The position numbers and the translations under genes are program-made. The notes beneath the pieces were generated by a model. The model had not been told where the DNA came from, made no database searches, and worked only from the letters and a program-made list of their open reading frames with translations. From Solirubrobacter pauli (GTDB taxonomy: Bacteria > Actinomycetota > Thermoleophilia > Solirubrobacterales > Solirubrobacteraceae), in contig NZ_RBIL01000001.1 of the NCBI RefSeq assembly GCF_003633755.1, positions 419,426-483,425 of the forward strand: a stretch of 64,000 bases of DNA. Reading direction: 5' to 3'. Shown here one piece after another: positions 8,067-15,940 of the stretch (position 1 is the stretch's first letter; each line of letters opens with the position of its first letter).

Positions 8067-9761
8067 CTAGCCGGCCACGGAAGCGAGGCCGCGCTCCCCT
8101 TCGCCTCGGTGCAGGACGAACCCGTGCCGGCTCAGGAACCGCTCGTGCTGCGCTTCACCGACCCGCGGCCCGAGCTCCAGCGTCGGCGGCTTGTTCAACG
8201 CGATCCACGCCCCCACCAGCCGCGCCTCCGCGACCGCGTCGGCCGACAGCCATCCGCCGAGCCGCCCCGCCGGCGGCGCCGCCTTCAGCGCGCGCATCGA
8301 CCGGTCCACCAGCGACGACTCGGCGGCGCCCCAGTCGACCACGCGCCCGCCGGCGACCCAGATCGGGTCGAACCGCCCCGCCGCCGACGGATGCGGCGCC
8401 AGGACCAGCCGCGCGCCCGTGTGGATCGCGCGGAGCACGCCGCCCAGCCGCGCCAGCAACGACTCGAGCCGCTCGCGCCGACGTTGCAGCCACGCCGCCC
8501 GCTCGTACCGCTGCGCCGCCGACGCCTCGCGGATCTGGTCGTCCACCCGCGCCAGCAGCGCCGCGGCGCCGCTCTTGCCGACGAACAGCCGCAGCGCCTC
8601 GTCCAGCCGCTCGCGATAGACGTTCGGGTCGAGGTCGTTCAGGCAGGGCGACAGGCACCGTCCCATCTGGCCGTACGCGCTCGGATGCGCCCGGCGCGGC
8701 ATCGACCGCCCGCAGTGGCGCAGCCCGAACAGCGAGTTGAGCTGCTCGACCAGCTCGGCGGCCGCCGCGCGGCCGCGCACCGGACCGACGCAGACCGCAT
8801 GCCCGACGGCGGGCTCGAGCGCCACCTCGAGGATCGGGAACGGGATGTCCAGCCGGCAGCGGATGTAGACGTAGCCGTCGGGGTCGGACTTGCCCTTGAC
8901 GTTGCCGGGCGGCTTGAGCGCCTTGATCAGCCGGTCCTCGAGCAGGAGCGCGCCGAGCTCGGACTCGGTGACCGTGTGGTCGACGTGCTCGGCGTGCTGC
9001 GTCCACGACGCGCCGGACGTGAAGTGCGATCGCGCGCGCACGCGCAGGTCCACGGACTTGCCGACATAGAGCGGCTGCCCGTCGGCGTCGCGGAAGATGT
9101 AGACGCCGGGCTCGTGCGGGAGCGCCGCCAGGTGCGGGCGCTCGCCGCGCGGGCGGTTCGGCACGGACGCGGGCCGCTTGCGGACCTTCTTCGCGCCGAG
9201 GATCGTGATCGCGTCGCCGATCGTCGGCGCGTTCGCGCACAGCCGGCCGAACAGCGCGCAGAAGACCCGCGCGCACGTCCGCGCGTCCGGCAGCGCGCGG
9301 TGGACCTCCTCCACGTCGATGCCGAGCGCGCCGGCCAGCGTCGCCAGCCCGCGCCGCCGCTGCAGCGGGGCGAACCGGCGCGCCATCTGCACGGTGCAGA
9401 TCACCGGCGGGTCGGGCCACTCCAACGCGGCGCGGGCGAACGCCTGGCGCAGCACGCGCACGTCGAAGCGCGAGTTGTGGGCGACGAGCACGCGCCCACG
9501 CAGCATGTTCGCCAGCCGCGGGAGCACGTCCTCGGGCGCGGGCGCGTCGTCGACCATCGACTGCGAGATGCCGGTGAAGCGCTGGATGTAGCGGCCGAGC
9601 GGCTGCGCCACGCCCACCAGCGAGTCCCATTCCTCGTGCAGCTCGCCGCCGCCGACGAGGACCGCGCCGATCTCCGTCAACTCGCATTTGTCCCCGCTCA
9701 GTCCGTTGGTCTCGGTGTCGACGGCGACGAACTCAGCGGTGGCGAGCGGCAGGTCCAACAT
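8067..9761 (-). CDS. DEDD exonuclease fused to a UvrC-like GIY-YIG nuclease
   Basis: 564 residues. Residues 8-175 form a DnaQ/epsilon-type 3'-5' exonuclease: FVAVDTETNG (Asp15, Glu17), VAHNSRFDVRVL (Asp100) and EVHRALPDAR (His154, Asp159). Residues 213-300 form a GIY-YIG nuclease like the N-terminus of UvrC (LPHEPGVYIFRDADGQPLYV). A UvrC-like region with C-rich RHCGRSMPRR and GRCLSPCLNDLDPNVY follows, then a UvrB-interaction-like helical stretch. The UvrC C-terminal RNase H nuclease is absent. Similar fusions occur in Actinobacteria (mycobacterial Rv2191 type) and resemble Cho. A role in DNA repair is likely; the exact substrate is unknown. Confidence 0.85.
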   Translation of the reverse strand: MLDLPLATAEFVAVDTETNGLSGDKCELTEIGAVLVGGGELHEEWDSLVGVAQPLGRYIQRFTGISQSMVDDAPAPEDVLPRLANMLRGRVLVAHNSRFDVRVLRQAFARAALEWPDPPVICTVQMARRFAPLQRRRGLATLAGALGIDVEEVHRALPDARTCARVFCALFGRLCANAPTIGDAITILGAKKVRKRPASVPNRPRGERPHLAALPHEPGVYIFRDADGQPLYVGKSVDLRVRARSHFTSGASWTQHAEHVDHTVTESELGALLLEDRLIKALKPPGNVKGKSDPDGYVYIRCRLDIPFPILEVALEPAVGHAVCVGPVRGRAAAAELVEQLNSLFGLRHCGRSMPRRAHPSAYGQMGRCLSPCLNDLDPNVYRERLDEALRLFVGKSGAAALLARVDDQIREASAAQRYERAAWLQRRRERLESLLARLGGVLRAIHTGARLVLAPHPSAAGRFDPIWVAGGRVVDWGAAESSLVDRSMRALKAAPPAGRLGGWLSADAVAEARLVGAWIALNKPPTLELGPRVGEAQHERFLSRHGFVLHRGEGERGLASVAG

Positions 9762-9839
9762 GGGCCGGACAGCATCCGACACGGGTCGGACGGTGCAACG
9801 GCGCTTGCGGCCGCGAACCCAGGTAACGTCCCGAATCCA

Positions 9840-10256
9840 GTGCGCCGACTCGTCATCCTTGCGACCGCCACGGTCCTCATCGCGGGATGCGGCGAGAGCG
9901 ACCGGCGCACGAACCTGCCGCGCCCGGCGCCGCTGGTCAACATGACCGCCGCCGTCCAGGACGGCGTCATCCGCGTCTCCCCCACCACCGTCGGCGCCGG
10001 CCAGATCGTCCTGATCGTCTCCAACCAGTCCGACCGCCCTCAGCGCGTGACGTTCGCGACCGACGAGCTGGGCGGCACCCGCGGCGGCCGCACCGCCAGC
10101 ACGCCGGTCATCCCGGCCAAGGCCACCGGCCGCCTCACGATCGACGCCCGCGAGGGCCGGTACGCGGTCAGCGTCCGCGACAAGGCCATCCGCCAGGCGC
10201 GCGTCTTCGTCGGCCCTCCGCGCGAGTCGGGCCAGAACCAGGTCCTGCTGCCGTAA
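9840..10256 (+). CDS. hypothetical lipoprotein with a cupredoxin-like beta domain
   Basis: 138 residues from GTG. Signal and lipobox are clear: VRRLVILATATVLIAGCGES (Cys at 17). The mature part looks all-beta: VNMTAAVQDGVIRVSPTTVG, AGQIVLIVSNQSDRPQRVTF and later GRLTIDAREGRYAVSVRDKA, similar in pattern to small cupredoxin-fold proteins. No copper ligand set (His/Cys/Met) can be picked out, so electron transfer is unlikely. It is a surface lipoprotein of unknown function, divergent from the nuclease gene. Confidence 0.7.
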   Translation: MRRLVILATATVLIAGCGESDRRTNLPRPAPLVNMTAAVQDGVIRVSPTTVGAGQIVLIVSNQSDRPQRVTFATDELGGTRGGRTASTPVIPAKATGRLTIDAREGRYAVSVRDKAIRQARVFVGPPRESGQNQVLLP

Positions 10257-10303
10257 CCCGGCACTCATAAAAGCGCCGGGCGCATGCTGGATAGTTCCCA
10301 GCC

Positions 10304-11722
10304 ATGCTCCACGTGTCCGACGAAAACCGCCGCTGGTGGACGCTCGCGGCGATGTGCTTCGCCCTCTTCATGGTGATGCTCGACAACACCGTCACCAACG
10401 TGGCGCTGCCGAGCATCCAGCGGTCCTTCGACGCCAGTCTGTCGGCGCTCGAGTGGACCATCAACGCCTACAGCCTGAGCTTCGCCGTGCTGCTGGTCAC
10501 CGGCGGCCGGCTCGGGGACATCTTCGGCCGCCGGCTGGTGTTCCTGATCGGCGTCGTCGTGTTCGCGGTCGCCTCCGCGCTGATCGGCCTGGCGCCGTCC
10601 GACGGCGCGCTGATCGCCTTCCGCGCGCTGCAGGGCGTCGGCGCCGCGCTGATGATGCCCGCGACGCTGTCGATCATCACCAACGCGTTCCCGCCGGAGG
10701 AGCGCGGGAAGGCGATCGGCACGTGGGCCGGCGTCTCGGCCATCGCGCTCGCGCTCGGCCCGCTCGTCGGCGGCTGGCTGACCGAGGACGTGACCTGGCG
10801 CGCGATCTTCTTCCTCAACGTCCCGGTCGCGGCCGTCGCGGTCGTCGTCACGCTGTTCGCCACGCACGAGTCGCGTGACGAGACCGCGACCCGCCAGGTC
10901 GACTATCCGGGGATCGCCGCGCTCACGGTCGGCCTGACCGCGCTCGTGCTCGCCCTCGTGGAGGGCAACAGCTGGGGCTGGAGCAGCGCGCGCATCCTGA
11001 CGCTGTTCGCGCTCGCGGTCGTCGGCCTCGCAGCGTTCGGCCTGATCGAGCGCCGCACCCGCGCCCCGATCGTCGACTTCGGCTTCTTCCGCTCCCGCAG
11101 CTTCCTCGGCGCGAACCTCGTCGCGTTCGCGATCAGCTTCGGCATGTTCGCGGTCTTCTTCTTCCTCGCCCTGTACATGCAGAACGTGCTCGGCTACAGC
11201 CCGCTCGAGACCGGCGTGCGCTTCCTGCCGAGCACGCTCGTGATCATGGTGGCCGGCCCGCTCGCCGGCCGCCTGAGCGACAAGATCGGCCCGCGGACGC
11301 CGCTCGTGATCGGCCTGCTGCTCGTCACCGCGAGCCTCGCCTGGCAGAGCCGCGTCCAGGTGGACACGAGCTACGCGTTCCTCGTCGTCCCGTTCATCCT
11401 GCTGGGGCTCGGCATGGGCTTCACGATGAGCCCGATGAGCACGGCCGCGATGAACGCCGTCGACCGGACGAAGGCGGGCGTCGCCTCCGGCACGCTGTCG
11501 ATGACGCGGATGGTGGGCGGCACGCTCGGCGTCGCCGCGCTCGGCGCGCTCGTCGGCGACTTCACGTCCAAGCAGGCGTTCGTCGACGACCTCGGCACCG
11601 GCCTGACGATCGCCGCGGCCGCCACGCTGCTCGCCGCGATCGCCGCCTGGCTCACGATCGACCCCAGCCGCCCGGTCGCCCGCCCGACGGCTCCGGCCGA
11701 GACCGAGGCTGCCATGGTCTAG
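10304..11722 (+). CDS. MFS multidrug exporter, DHA2 (14-TM, EmrB/QacA) family
   Basis: 472 residues, mostly hydrophobic with about 14 predicted membrane helices. Typical DHA2 features are MVMLDNTVTNVALPSIQRSF in TM1 (motif D1), LLVTGGRLGDIFGRRLVFLI (motif A), RALQGVGAALMMPATLSIIT (motif B) and ALALGPLVGGWLTEDVTWRA (motif C, antiporter signature). It should export drugs or metabolites using the proton gradient. Length and topology are normal for the family. No TetR-type regulator is adjacent. TAGTTC lies 6 bases before the ATG. Confidence 0.92.
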   Translation: MLHVSDENRRWWTLAAMCFALFMVMLDNTVTNVALPSIQRSFDASLSALEWTINAYSLSFAVLLVTGGRLGDIFGRRLVFLIGVVVFAVASALIGLAPSDGALIAFRALQGVGAALMMPATLSIITNAFPPEERGKAIGTWAGVSAIALALGPLVGGWLTEDVTWRAIFFLNVPVAAVAVVVTLFATHESRDETATRQVDYPGIAALTVGLTALVLALVEGNSWGWSSARILTLFALAVVGLAAFGLIERRTRAPIVDFGFFRSRSFLGANLVAFAISFGMFAVFFFLALYMQNVLGYSPLETGVRFLPSTLVIMVAGPLAGRLSDKIGPRTPLVIGLLLVTASLAWQSRVQVDTSYAFLVVPFILLGLGMGFTMSPMSTAAMNAVDRTKAGVASGTLSMTRMVGGTLGVAALGALVGDFTSKQAFVDDLGTGLTIAAAATLLAAIAAWLTIDPSRPVARPTAPAETEAAMV

Positions 11723-11728
11723 CGCAAG

Positions 11729-12658
11729 ATGCATGTCCTGACCAGCGTCGACGAGCCCTTGATCGCGCGTCTACGCGAGGAAGATCACTTCTTCTGGATC
11801 GACCTGGTCCAGCCCGACCGCGCGGCGGTCGAGCGGCTGGCCAAGGCCCTGGAGCTGCACCCCGTCGCGCTCGAGGACACGATCGAGTTCGGCCAGCGCC
11901 CGAAGATCGACCCGTACGACGAGCAGCTGCTGCTCGTGTACTTCACCGCCCGCGTGCCCGCCAGCCCGCTGGAGGTGCACATCTACATCGCCGGCGGGTT
12001 CATGGCCACGGTCCGCCAGGAGGCGTGCCAGGCGCTGGACGACCTGCACGACGAGCTGGCCGCGGCGCCGATCCACGACGAGGAGGCGCTCGTCTACCGG
12101 GTCCTGGACGGCCTCACCGACGCGTTCTACCCGGTCATCAACGCGCTCGAGGACGAGATCGACGAGCTCGAGCGCCAGGTCCTCGTGCGCCCGCGGCGGG
12201 AGCACCTCGAGCGCACGTACCGGCTCAAGCAGGACGTCCGCGAGCTGCACCGGCTCACCGCCGCCCAGCGCGACATGTTCCAGAACGCCCACGTCTCGAT
12301 CCTCGGGCTGCAGGGCTTCGCCAAGGGCACCCGCCCCTACCTGCGCGACATCGGCGACCACCTGGTGCAGATCACGAGCGAGTTCGGGCGCCAGGTGGAG
12401 GACCTGATGTCCCTGACGCAGACCTACTTCAACGCGAACGCCGACCGGCTCAACGCCGTGGCGAGCCGGCTGACCGTGGGTGGCACGATCTTCGTGCTGT
12501 GGACCGTCGTGACCGGGTTCTTCGGCCAGAACTTCGGCTTCCTGGTGGACCACATCGAGAGCCGCGAGAAGTTCCTCGTCTTCGGCGTCGGCGCGCTGGT
12601 GATCCCCACGGTGATCCTGCTCACACTCTTCTGGGTGAAGCGCCACGACTGGTTCTGA
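11729..12658 (+). CDS. CorA-like divalent-metal channel with GQN in place of GMN
   Basis: 309 residues. The N-terminal cytoplasmic funnel domain (FFWIDLVQPDRAAVERLAKA, VALEDTIEFGQRPKIDPYDE), the long stalk helix and two C-terminal membrane helices (TIFVLWTVVTGFF and FLVFGVGALVIPTVILLTLF) follow the CorA plan. CorA forms a pentameric Mg2+ channel. The conserved GMN selectivity motif at the end of TM1 reads GQN here (TGFFGQNFGF), which may change ion preference. The C-terminus WVKRHDWF carries the usual positive charge. It lies 6 bases after the MFS gene stop, so the two may be one transcript. Confidence 0.88.
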   Translation: MHVLTSVDEPLIARLREEDHFFWIDLVQPDRAAVERLAKALELHPVALEDTIEFGQRPKIDPYDEQLLLVYFTARVPASPLEVHIYIAGGFMATVRQEACQALDDLHDELAAAPIHDEEALVYRVLDGLTDAFYPVINALEDEIDELERQVLVRPRREHLERTYRLKQDVRELHRLTAAQRDMFQNAHVSILGLQGFAKGTRPYLRDIGDHLVQITSEFGRQVEDLMSLTQTYFNANADRLNAVASRLTVGGTIFVLWTVVTGFFGQNFGFLVDHIESREKFLVFGVGALVIPTVILLTLFWVKRHDWF

Positions 12659-12665
12659 TCCGCAC

Positions 12666-12671
12666 TAGGGT
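12666..12671 (+). promoter_or_regulatory. -10-like TAGGGT upstream of ccr
   Basis: TAGGGT ends 6 bases before the ccr ATG at 12678. The same TANNNT element at 6-8 bases before start codons recurs through the window, consistent with a leaderless promoter whose transcript begins at or next to the start codon. Confidence 0.5.
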
Positions 12672-12677
12672 TTCGAC

Positions 12678-13925
12678 ATGTCCGTCGATACCTCCAGAAT
12701 CGCCACGATCGACGTCGAGCCTGGCGAGCTCCCCGAGACGATGGCGGCGTGGGTCATCCGCGCCGAGCGCGAGGGCGAGCCGACCGACGCCTTCCAGCTG
12801 GAGGAGATGGAGGTACCCGAGCCCGGGGCGTTCGAGGTGATCGTGCGCGTGATGGCCGCGGGCGTGAACTTCAACAACGTCTGGGCGGCGCTCGGCAAGC
12901 CGATCTCGGTCTTCCGCTACCGCACCGAGGACCACCACATCGGGGGCTCGGACGCGTCCGGGATCGTGTGGAAGGTCGGCGAGGGCGTGACCCGCTGGAA
13001 GCCGGGCGACGAGGTCGTCGTGCACTGCAACCAGGCCTCCTACGAGGACCCCGAGGTGCACGGGCTCGATCCGCTCGCCGCGCCGTCGCAGCAGATCTGG
13101 GGCTACGAGACCACGTGGGGCTCGTTCGCGCAGTTCTGCAAGGTGCAGGCCCAGCAGCTGCTGCCCAAGCCCAAGGCGCTCGCCTGGGAGGAGGCCGCCT
13201 GCTACGGCCTGACGTTCTTCACGGCCTACCGGATGCTCGTCGACCAGGCGCGCCTGCAGGAGGGCCAGCGCGTGCTCATCTGGGGCGGCGCCGGCGGCCT
13301 CGGCGTGTTCGCCCACCAGCTCTGCCGGCTCTCGGGCGCCGACAGCCTCGGCGTGGTCTCCAGCGCCGAGAAGGGCGAGCTGGTCAAGGAGCTCGGCGCC
13401 GTCGACTACATCGACCGCAACGAGTTCACGGGCATGATGCGGCGCGGGGACGAGACCCCGGACGAGGAGAAGGCGCGCTTCAAGGAGTCACGCCGCTTCT
13501 GCCAGGCCGTCTCCGAGAAGCTGGGCGGCGAGCCGGACATCGTCTTCGAGCACGTCGGGCGCGCCACGTTCCCGACCAGCGTGCTCGCGGTCAAGCCGTT
13601 CGGCACCGTCGTGATCTGCGGTGCCACTTCCGGCCACACGCTGGATTTCGACGTGCGCTACCTGTGGATGCGGCAGAAGAAGATCGTCGGCTCGCACTTC
13701 GCGAACGCCTGGGAATGCCACCGCGCGAACGAGCTGATCGAGGCGGGGAAGGTCCGTCCCGTACTCTGGAGGACACTCGGCTTCGACCAGGTGGCCGAGG
13801 CACATCAGCTCATGTACCAGAACCAGCACCTCGGAAAGATCTCGATCCTCGTCGGCGCGCCCTCCGAGGGGCTCGGCAAGACAGCGGACGGTCCCGGCGC
13901 GATCCGGGCGGAGGTAGGAGCCTGA
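12678..13925 (+). CDS. ccr: crotonyl-CoA carboxylase/reductase
   Basis: 415 residues of the medium-chain dehydrogenase/reductase superfamily. It should reductively carboxylate crotonyl-CoA to ethylmalonyl-CoA using NADPH and CO2. Ccr-specific features are AAGVNFNNVWAALGKPISVF, WGYETTWGSFAQFCKVQAQQ, the nucleotide-binding RVLIWGGAGGLGVFAHQLCR, DIVFEHVGRATFPTSV and KKIVGSHFANAWECHRANEL. Of the CO2-binding residues described for this family (Asn81, Phe170, Glu171, His365 in Kitasatospora), Asn, Glu and His are seen and the Phe position reads Tyr (WGYET, usually WGFET). Length is near the usual 410-450. The ethylmalonyl-CoA-type mutase encoded 2 kb downstream supports the assignment. Confidence 0.88.
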   Translation: MSVDTSRIATIDVEPGELPETMAAWVIRAEREGEPTDAFQLEEMEVPEPGAFEVIVRVMAAGVNFNNVWAALGKPISVFRYRTEDHHIGGSDASGIVWKVGEGVTRWKPGDEVVVHCNQASYEDPEVHGLDPLAAPSQQIWGYETTWGSFAQFCKVQAQQLLPKPKALAWEEAACYGLTFFTAYRMLVDQARLQEGQRVLIWGGAGGLGVFAHQLCRLSGADSLGVVSSAEKGELVKELGAVDYIDRNEFTGMMRRGDETPDEEKARFKESRRFCQAVSEKLGGEPDIVFEHVGRATFPTSVLAVKPFGTVVICGATSGHTLDFDVRYLWMRQKKIVGSHFANAWECHRANELIEAGKVRPVLWRTLGFDQVAEAHQLMYQNQHLGKISILVGAPSEGLGKTADGPGAIRAEVGA

Positions 13926-13926
13926 G

Positions 13927-14304
13927 ATGGCACTCGGAGTAGCGCAGATCCCGTGGTACGCGACCCTGTTCCGGGGCGACCAGTTCGCAGAGGCGGTGGC
14001 CAAGGTCGCGCCGACCGCCATGCGCTACGGCGCGCTGGACTACATCGTCTACCGCAACCGCGACGACATGTACAAGTTCATGCACTGCTCGACCTTCGAG
14101 TCCAAGGCGGACTTCGAGGCGTGGTGGTACGGCCCGGAGATGACGGCCTTCAAGACCGCCCACTCCGGCTGGTACCAGGTGCCGGTCCTCTACACGTTCG
14201 CCGACATCGTCGCGTCGGGCTCGCGCGCAGACGGCGAGGAGATCGCCGCCGGCAGCGCGAGCACCGCGCCCGACGACATGTACGGCGACGCCCAGGTGTC
14301 CTAG
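13927..14304 (+). CDS. hypothetical protein, possibly a dimeric alpha-beta barrel
   Basis: 125 residues, starting one base after the ccr stop, with a possible ribosome-binding site (GTAGGAG) within the ccr end, so almost certainly co-translated. The sequence (YGALDYIVYRNRDDMYKFMH, STFESKADFEAWWYGPEMTA and YQVPVLYTFADIVASG) has the strand-helix-strand pattern and Trp-rich helix of small ABM/DABB ferredoxin-like barrels. That is an inference from pattern. It may help CoA-ester metabolism. Its TAG stop overlaps the stop of the convergent gene in a shared CTAG. Confidence 0.7.
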   Translation: MALGVAQIPWYATLFRGDQFAEAVAKVAPTAMRYGALDYIVYRNRDDMYKFMHCSTFESKADFEAWWYGPEMTAFKTAHSGWYQVPVLYTFADIVASGSRADGEEIAAGSASTAPDDMYGDAQVS

Positions 14305-15131
14305 GCCCCGAGCTTCTTCCGCCAGCGGGCCAGCCCCATGTGGAGCTGGTCCAACGGCGTGGCCTGGATCATCGACTCCGCGTCCTCGCCGCAGCCGGCG
14401 CGGATGCGCTCGTCCATCGTGGCCACGAAGGTCGCCTCGTCGCCCCTCCCCTCGAGCTCGACCTGAGCCTCGAGGGCGGCCAGCACGCGGTCCAGCTGCT
14501 CGGGCCGCGCCTCGCCGAAGTGCGTCAACCCCAGCGCGACCGGGTCCCACGCCCGCACCCGCGCGACGGACGCCTTCCACGCCTCCACGTCGATGTCCGG
14601 CGGCGGGGTCGGCGCGACGGTGAAGTCGTGCGGCGGGATGCGCGCCCCGCCGACGTCCCCGACGAACGCCCAGCGCGACGGCTCGTGGAAGTAGCAGACG
14701 TGATGTGAGGCGTGGCCCGGCGTGTACTCGACGCGGAAGGCGCCTTCGACGTCCCGCTCGCCGCCCTCGAGCACGCGCAGGTTCGCCTCGGGGATCGGGA
14801 CCATCTCGCCCCACAGCTCGCGCAGGCCCTCGTCTCCGCCGTAGAGCCGGCCGGCGGAGGCCATCAGCCGCGACGGATCGACCATGTGCGGGGCGCCGCG
14901 CTCGTGCACGTAGACGGGCAGGTCCGGCCAGCGCCGCACGAGCGAGCCGCTGACGCCCGCGTGGTCGAAGTGGATGTGGGTCAGCAGCAGCGCGCGCGGA
15001 CGCTCACCCCCGAGCGCCGCGAGCAGCGTCTCCTCGGTCACCCCGGGCCCGGGGTCGATCAGCACCCCGTCGACCTCCCAGCAGCAGATGACCTTCTCCC
15101 GACCCTGGTGACGCACGTCGATGGCCCGCAT
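14301..15131 (-). CDS. metallo-beta-lactamase-fold hydrolase
   Basis: 276 residues from ATG at 15131. The metal-binding motif is LLLTHIHFDHAGVSGSL (HxHxDH), with further ligands in VEYTPGHASHHVCYF, FVGDVGGARI and ALGLTHFGEA. It is a glyoxalase II-like single-domain MBL protein with a C-terminal helical extension. Cytoplasmic thioester or related hydrolysis is likely; its place between ccr and ecm suggests a link to acyl-CoA metabolism, but that is only context. TAGGGT lies 7 bases before the ATG on the minus strand. Confidence 0.82.
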   Translation of the reverse strand: MRAIDVRHQGREKVICCWEVDGVLIDPGPGVTEETLLAALGGERPRALLLTHIHFDHAGVSGSLVRRWPDLPVYVHERGAPHMVDPSRLMASAGRLYGGDEGLRELWGEMVPIPEANLRVLEGGERDVEGAFRVEYTPGHASHHVCYFHEPSRWAFVGDVGGARIPPHDFTVAPTPPPDIDVEAWKASVARVRAWDPVALGLTHFGEARPEQLDRVLAALEAQVELEGRGDEATFVATMDERIRAGCGEDAESMIQATPLDQLHMGLARWRKKLGA

Positions 15132-15258
15132 CCCCAGCACCCTAGGGAATCCGCTCCGGGGGAACCGCCGTTCATCCGATCGGTGGAAGCTGACAACGAA
15201 GGACAGAACCTCATGCACGGTTTGGCGATGTCGATCAATGTGCAGTTAGATCCGCGGT

Positions 15259-15897
15259 ATGAGCGGCACTCTGCGCGTGTTGGTCGCCGATGACCACCCG
15301 TTGTTCCTCTTCGCGCTGACGCACAGCGTCGGCGCGCGGCCCGAGCTGGAGCTGATCGGGCAGGCCCGCACGGGCCGCGAGGCGATCGCCGTGGCGCTCG
15401 AGACGCAGCCCGACCTGGCCGTGCTCGACGTCGAGATGCCCGACCTCGACGGCCTCGACGTCCTGCACGCGATCAACCGCGAAGGGCTCGACTGCCGGGT
15501 GCTGTTCGTCTCCGGCAGCCTCGACCCCGCCACGTCGTACCGCCTGATCGAGGCGGGCGCCGCCGGCGTGCTGGAGAAGGACGCGACGCCCGAGCAGATC
15601 GGCGACGCGCTGATCCGCATCGCGCAGGGCGAGACGGTGCTCGCGCCGTCCGTGCAGGCGGCGCTGATGCGGGAGGTGCGCGACCGTCGCGAGCGGACGC
15701 CGACGGTCCTCTCCCCGCGCGAGGCGGAGGTGCTCAAGTTCCTCGCCGACGGGTTGTCGGCGCCCCAGATCGCCGCCGAGCTGCATCTGTCGCCGTCGAC
15801 GATCAAGACGCACCTGCAGCGGCTCTACGAGCGGCTCGAGGTCTCCGATCGCGCGGCCGCGGTCGCGGAGGGCATGCGCCGCGGCCTGATCGAGTGA
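15259..15897 (+). CDS. NarL/FixJ-type response regulator
   Basis: 212 residues. The receiver domain has VADDHPLF (Asp11, Asp12), phospho-acceptor Asp57 in LAVLDVEMPDLDG and the Lys in LEKDATPEQIG. The C-terminal LuxR-type helix-turn-helix is LSPREAEVLKFLADGLSAPQ followed by HLSPSTIKTHLQRLYERLEV. It should bind DNA as a dimer after phosphorylation. No kinase is adjacent. Its location directly before ecm makes control of the ethylmalonyl-CoA genes plausible, though unproven. Confidence 0.9.
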   Translation: MSGTLRVLVADDHPLFLFALTHSVGARPELELIGQARTGREAIAVALETQPDLAVLDVEMPDLDGLDVLHAINREGLDCRVLFVSGSLDPATSYRLIEAGAAGVLEKDATPEQIGDALIRIAQGETVLAPSVQAALMREVRDRRERTPTVLSPREAEVLKFLADGLSAPQIAAELHLSPSTIKTHLQRLYERLEVSDRAAAVAEGMRRGLIE

Positions 15898-15928
15898 CGA
15901 AGCTCCACCCGCCCGCCAGGAGGGGCAA

Positions 15929-15934
15929 TATCGT
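15929..15934 (+). promoter_or_regulatory. -10-like TATCGT upstream of ecm
   Basis: TATCGT ends 6 bases before the ATG at 15941, the same arrangement as at ccr. A purine-rich AGGAGGGG lies 13 or more bases before the ATG, too far to be an ideal ribosome-binding site, so leaderless initiation is plausible. Confidence 0.45.
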
Positions 15935-15940
15935 TGGCGC

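Noticed and set aside
7623-10256. An 877-codon open plus-strand frame across the DnaQ/UvrC gene
   Set aside because: Its translation is Arg/Pro/Ala-rich low complexity without any domain and lies antisense to a clearly conserved protein. Only its last 139 codons, from GTG 9840, encode a real lipoprotein.
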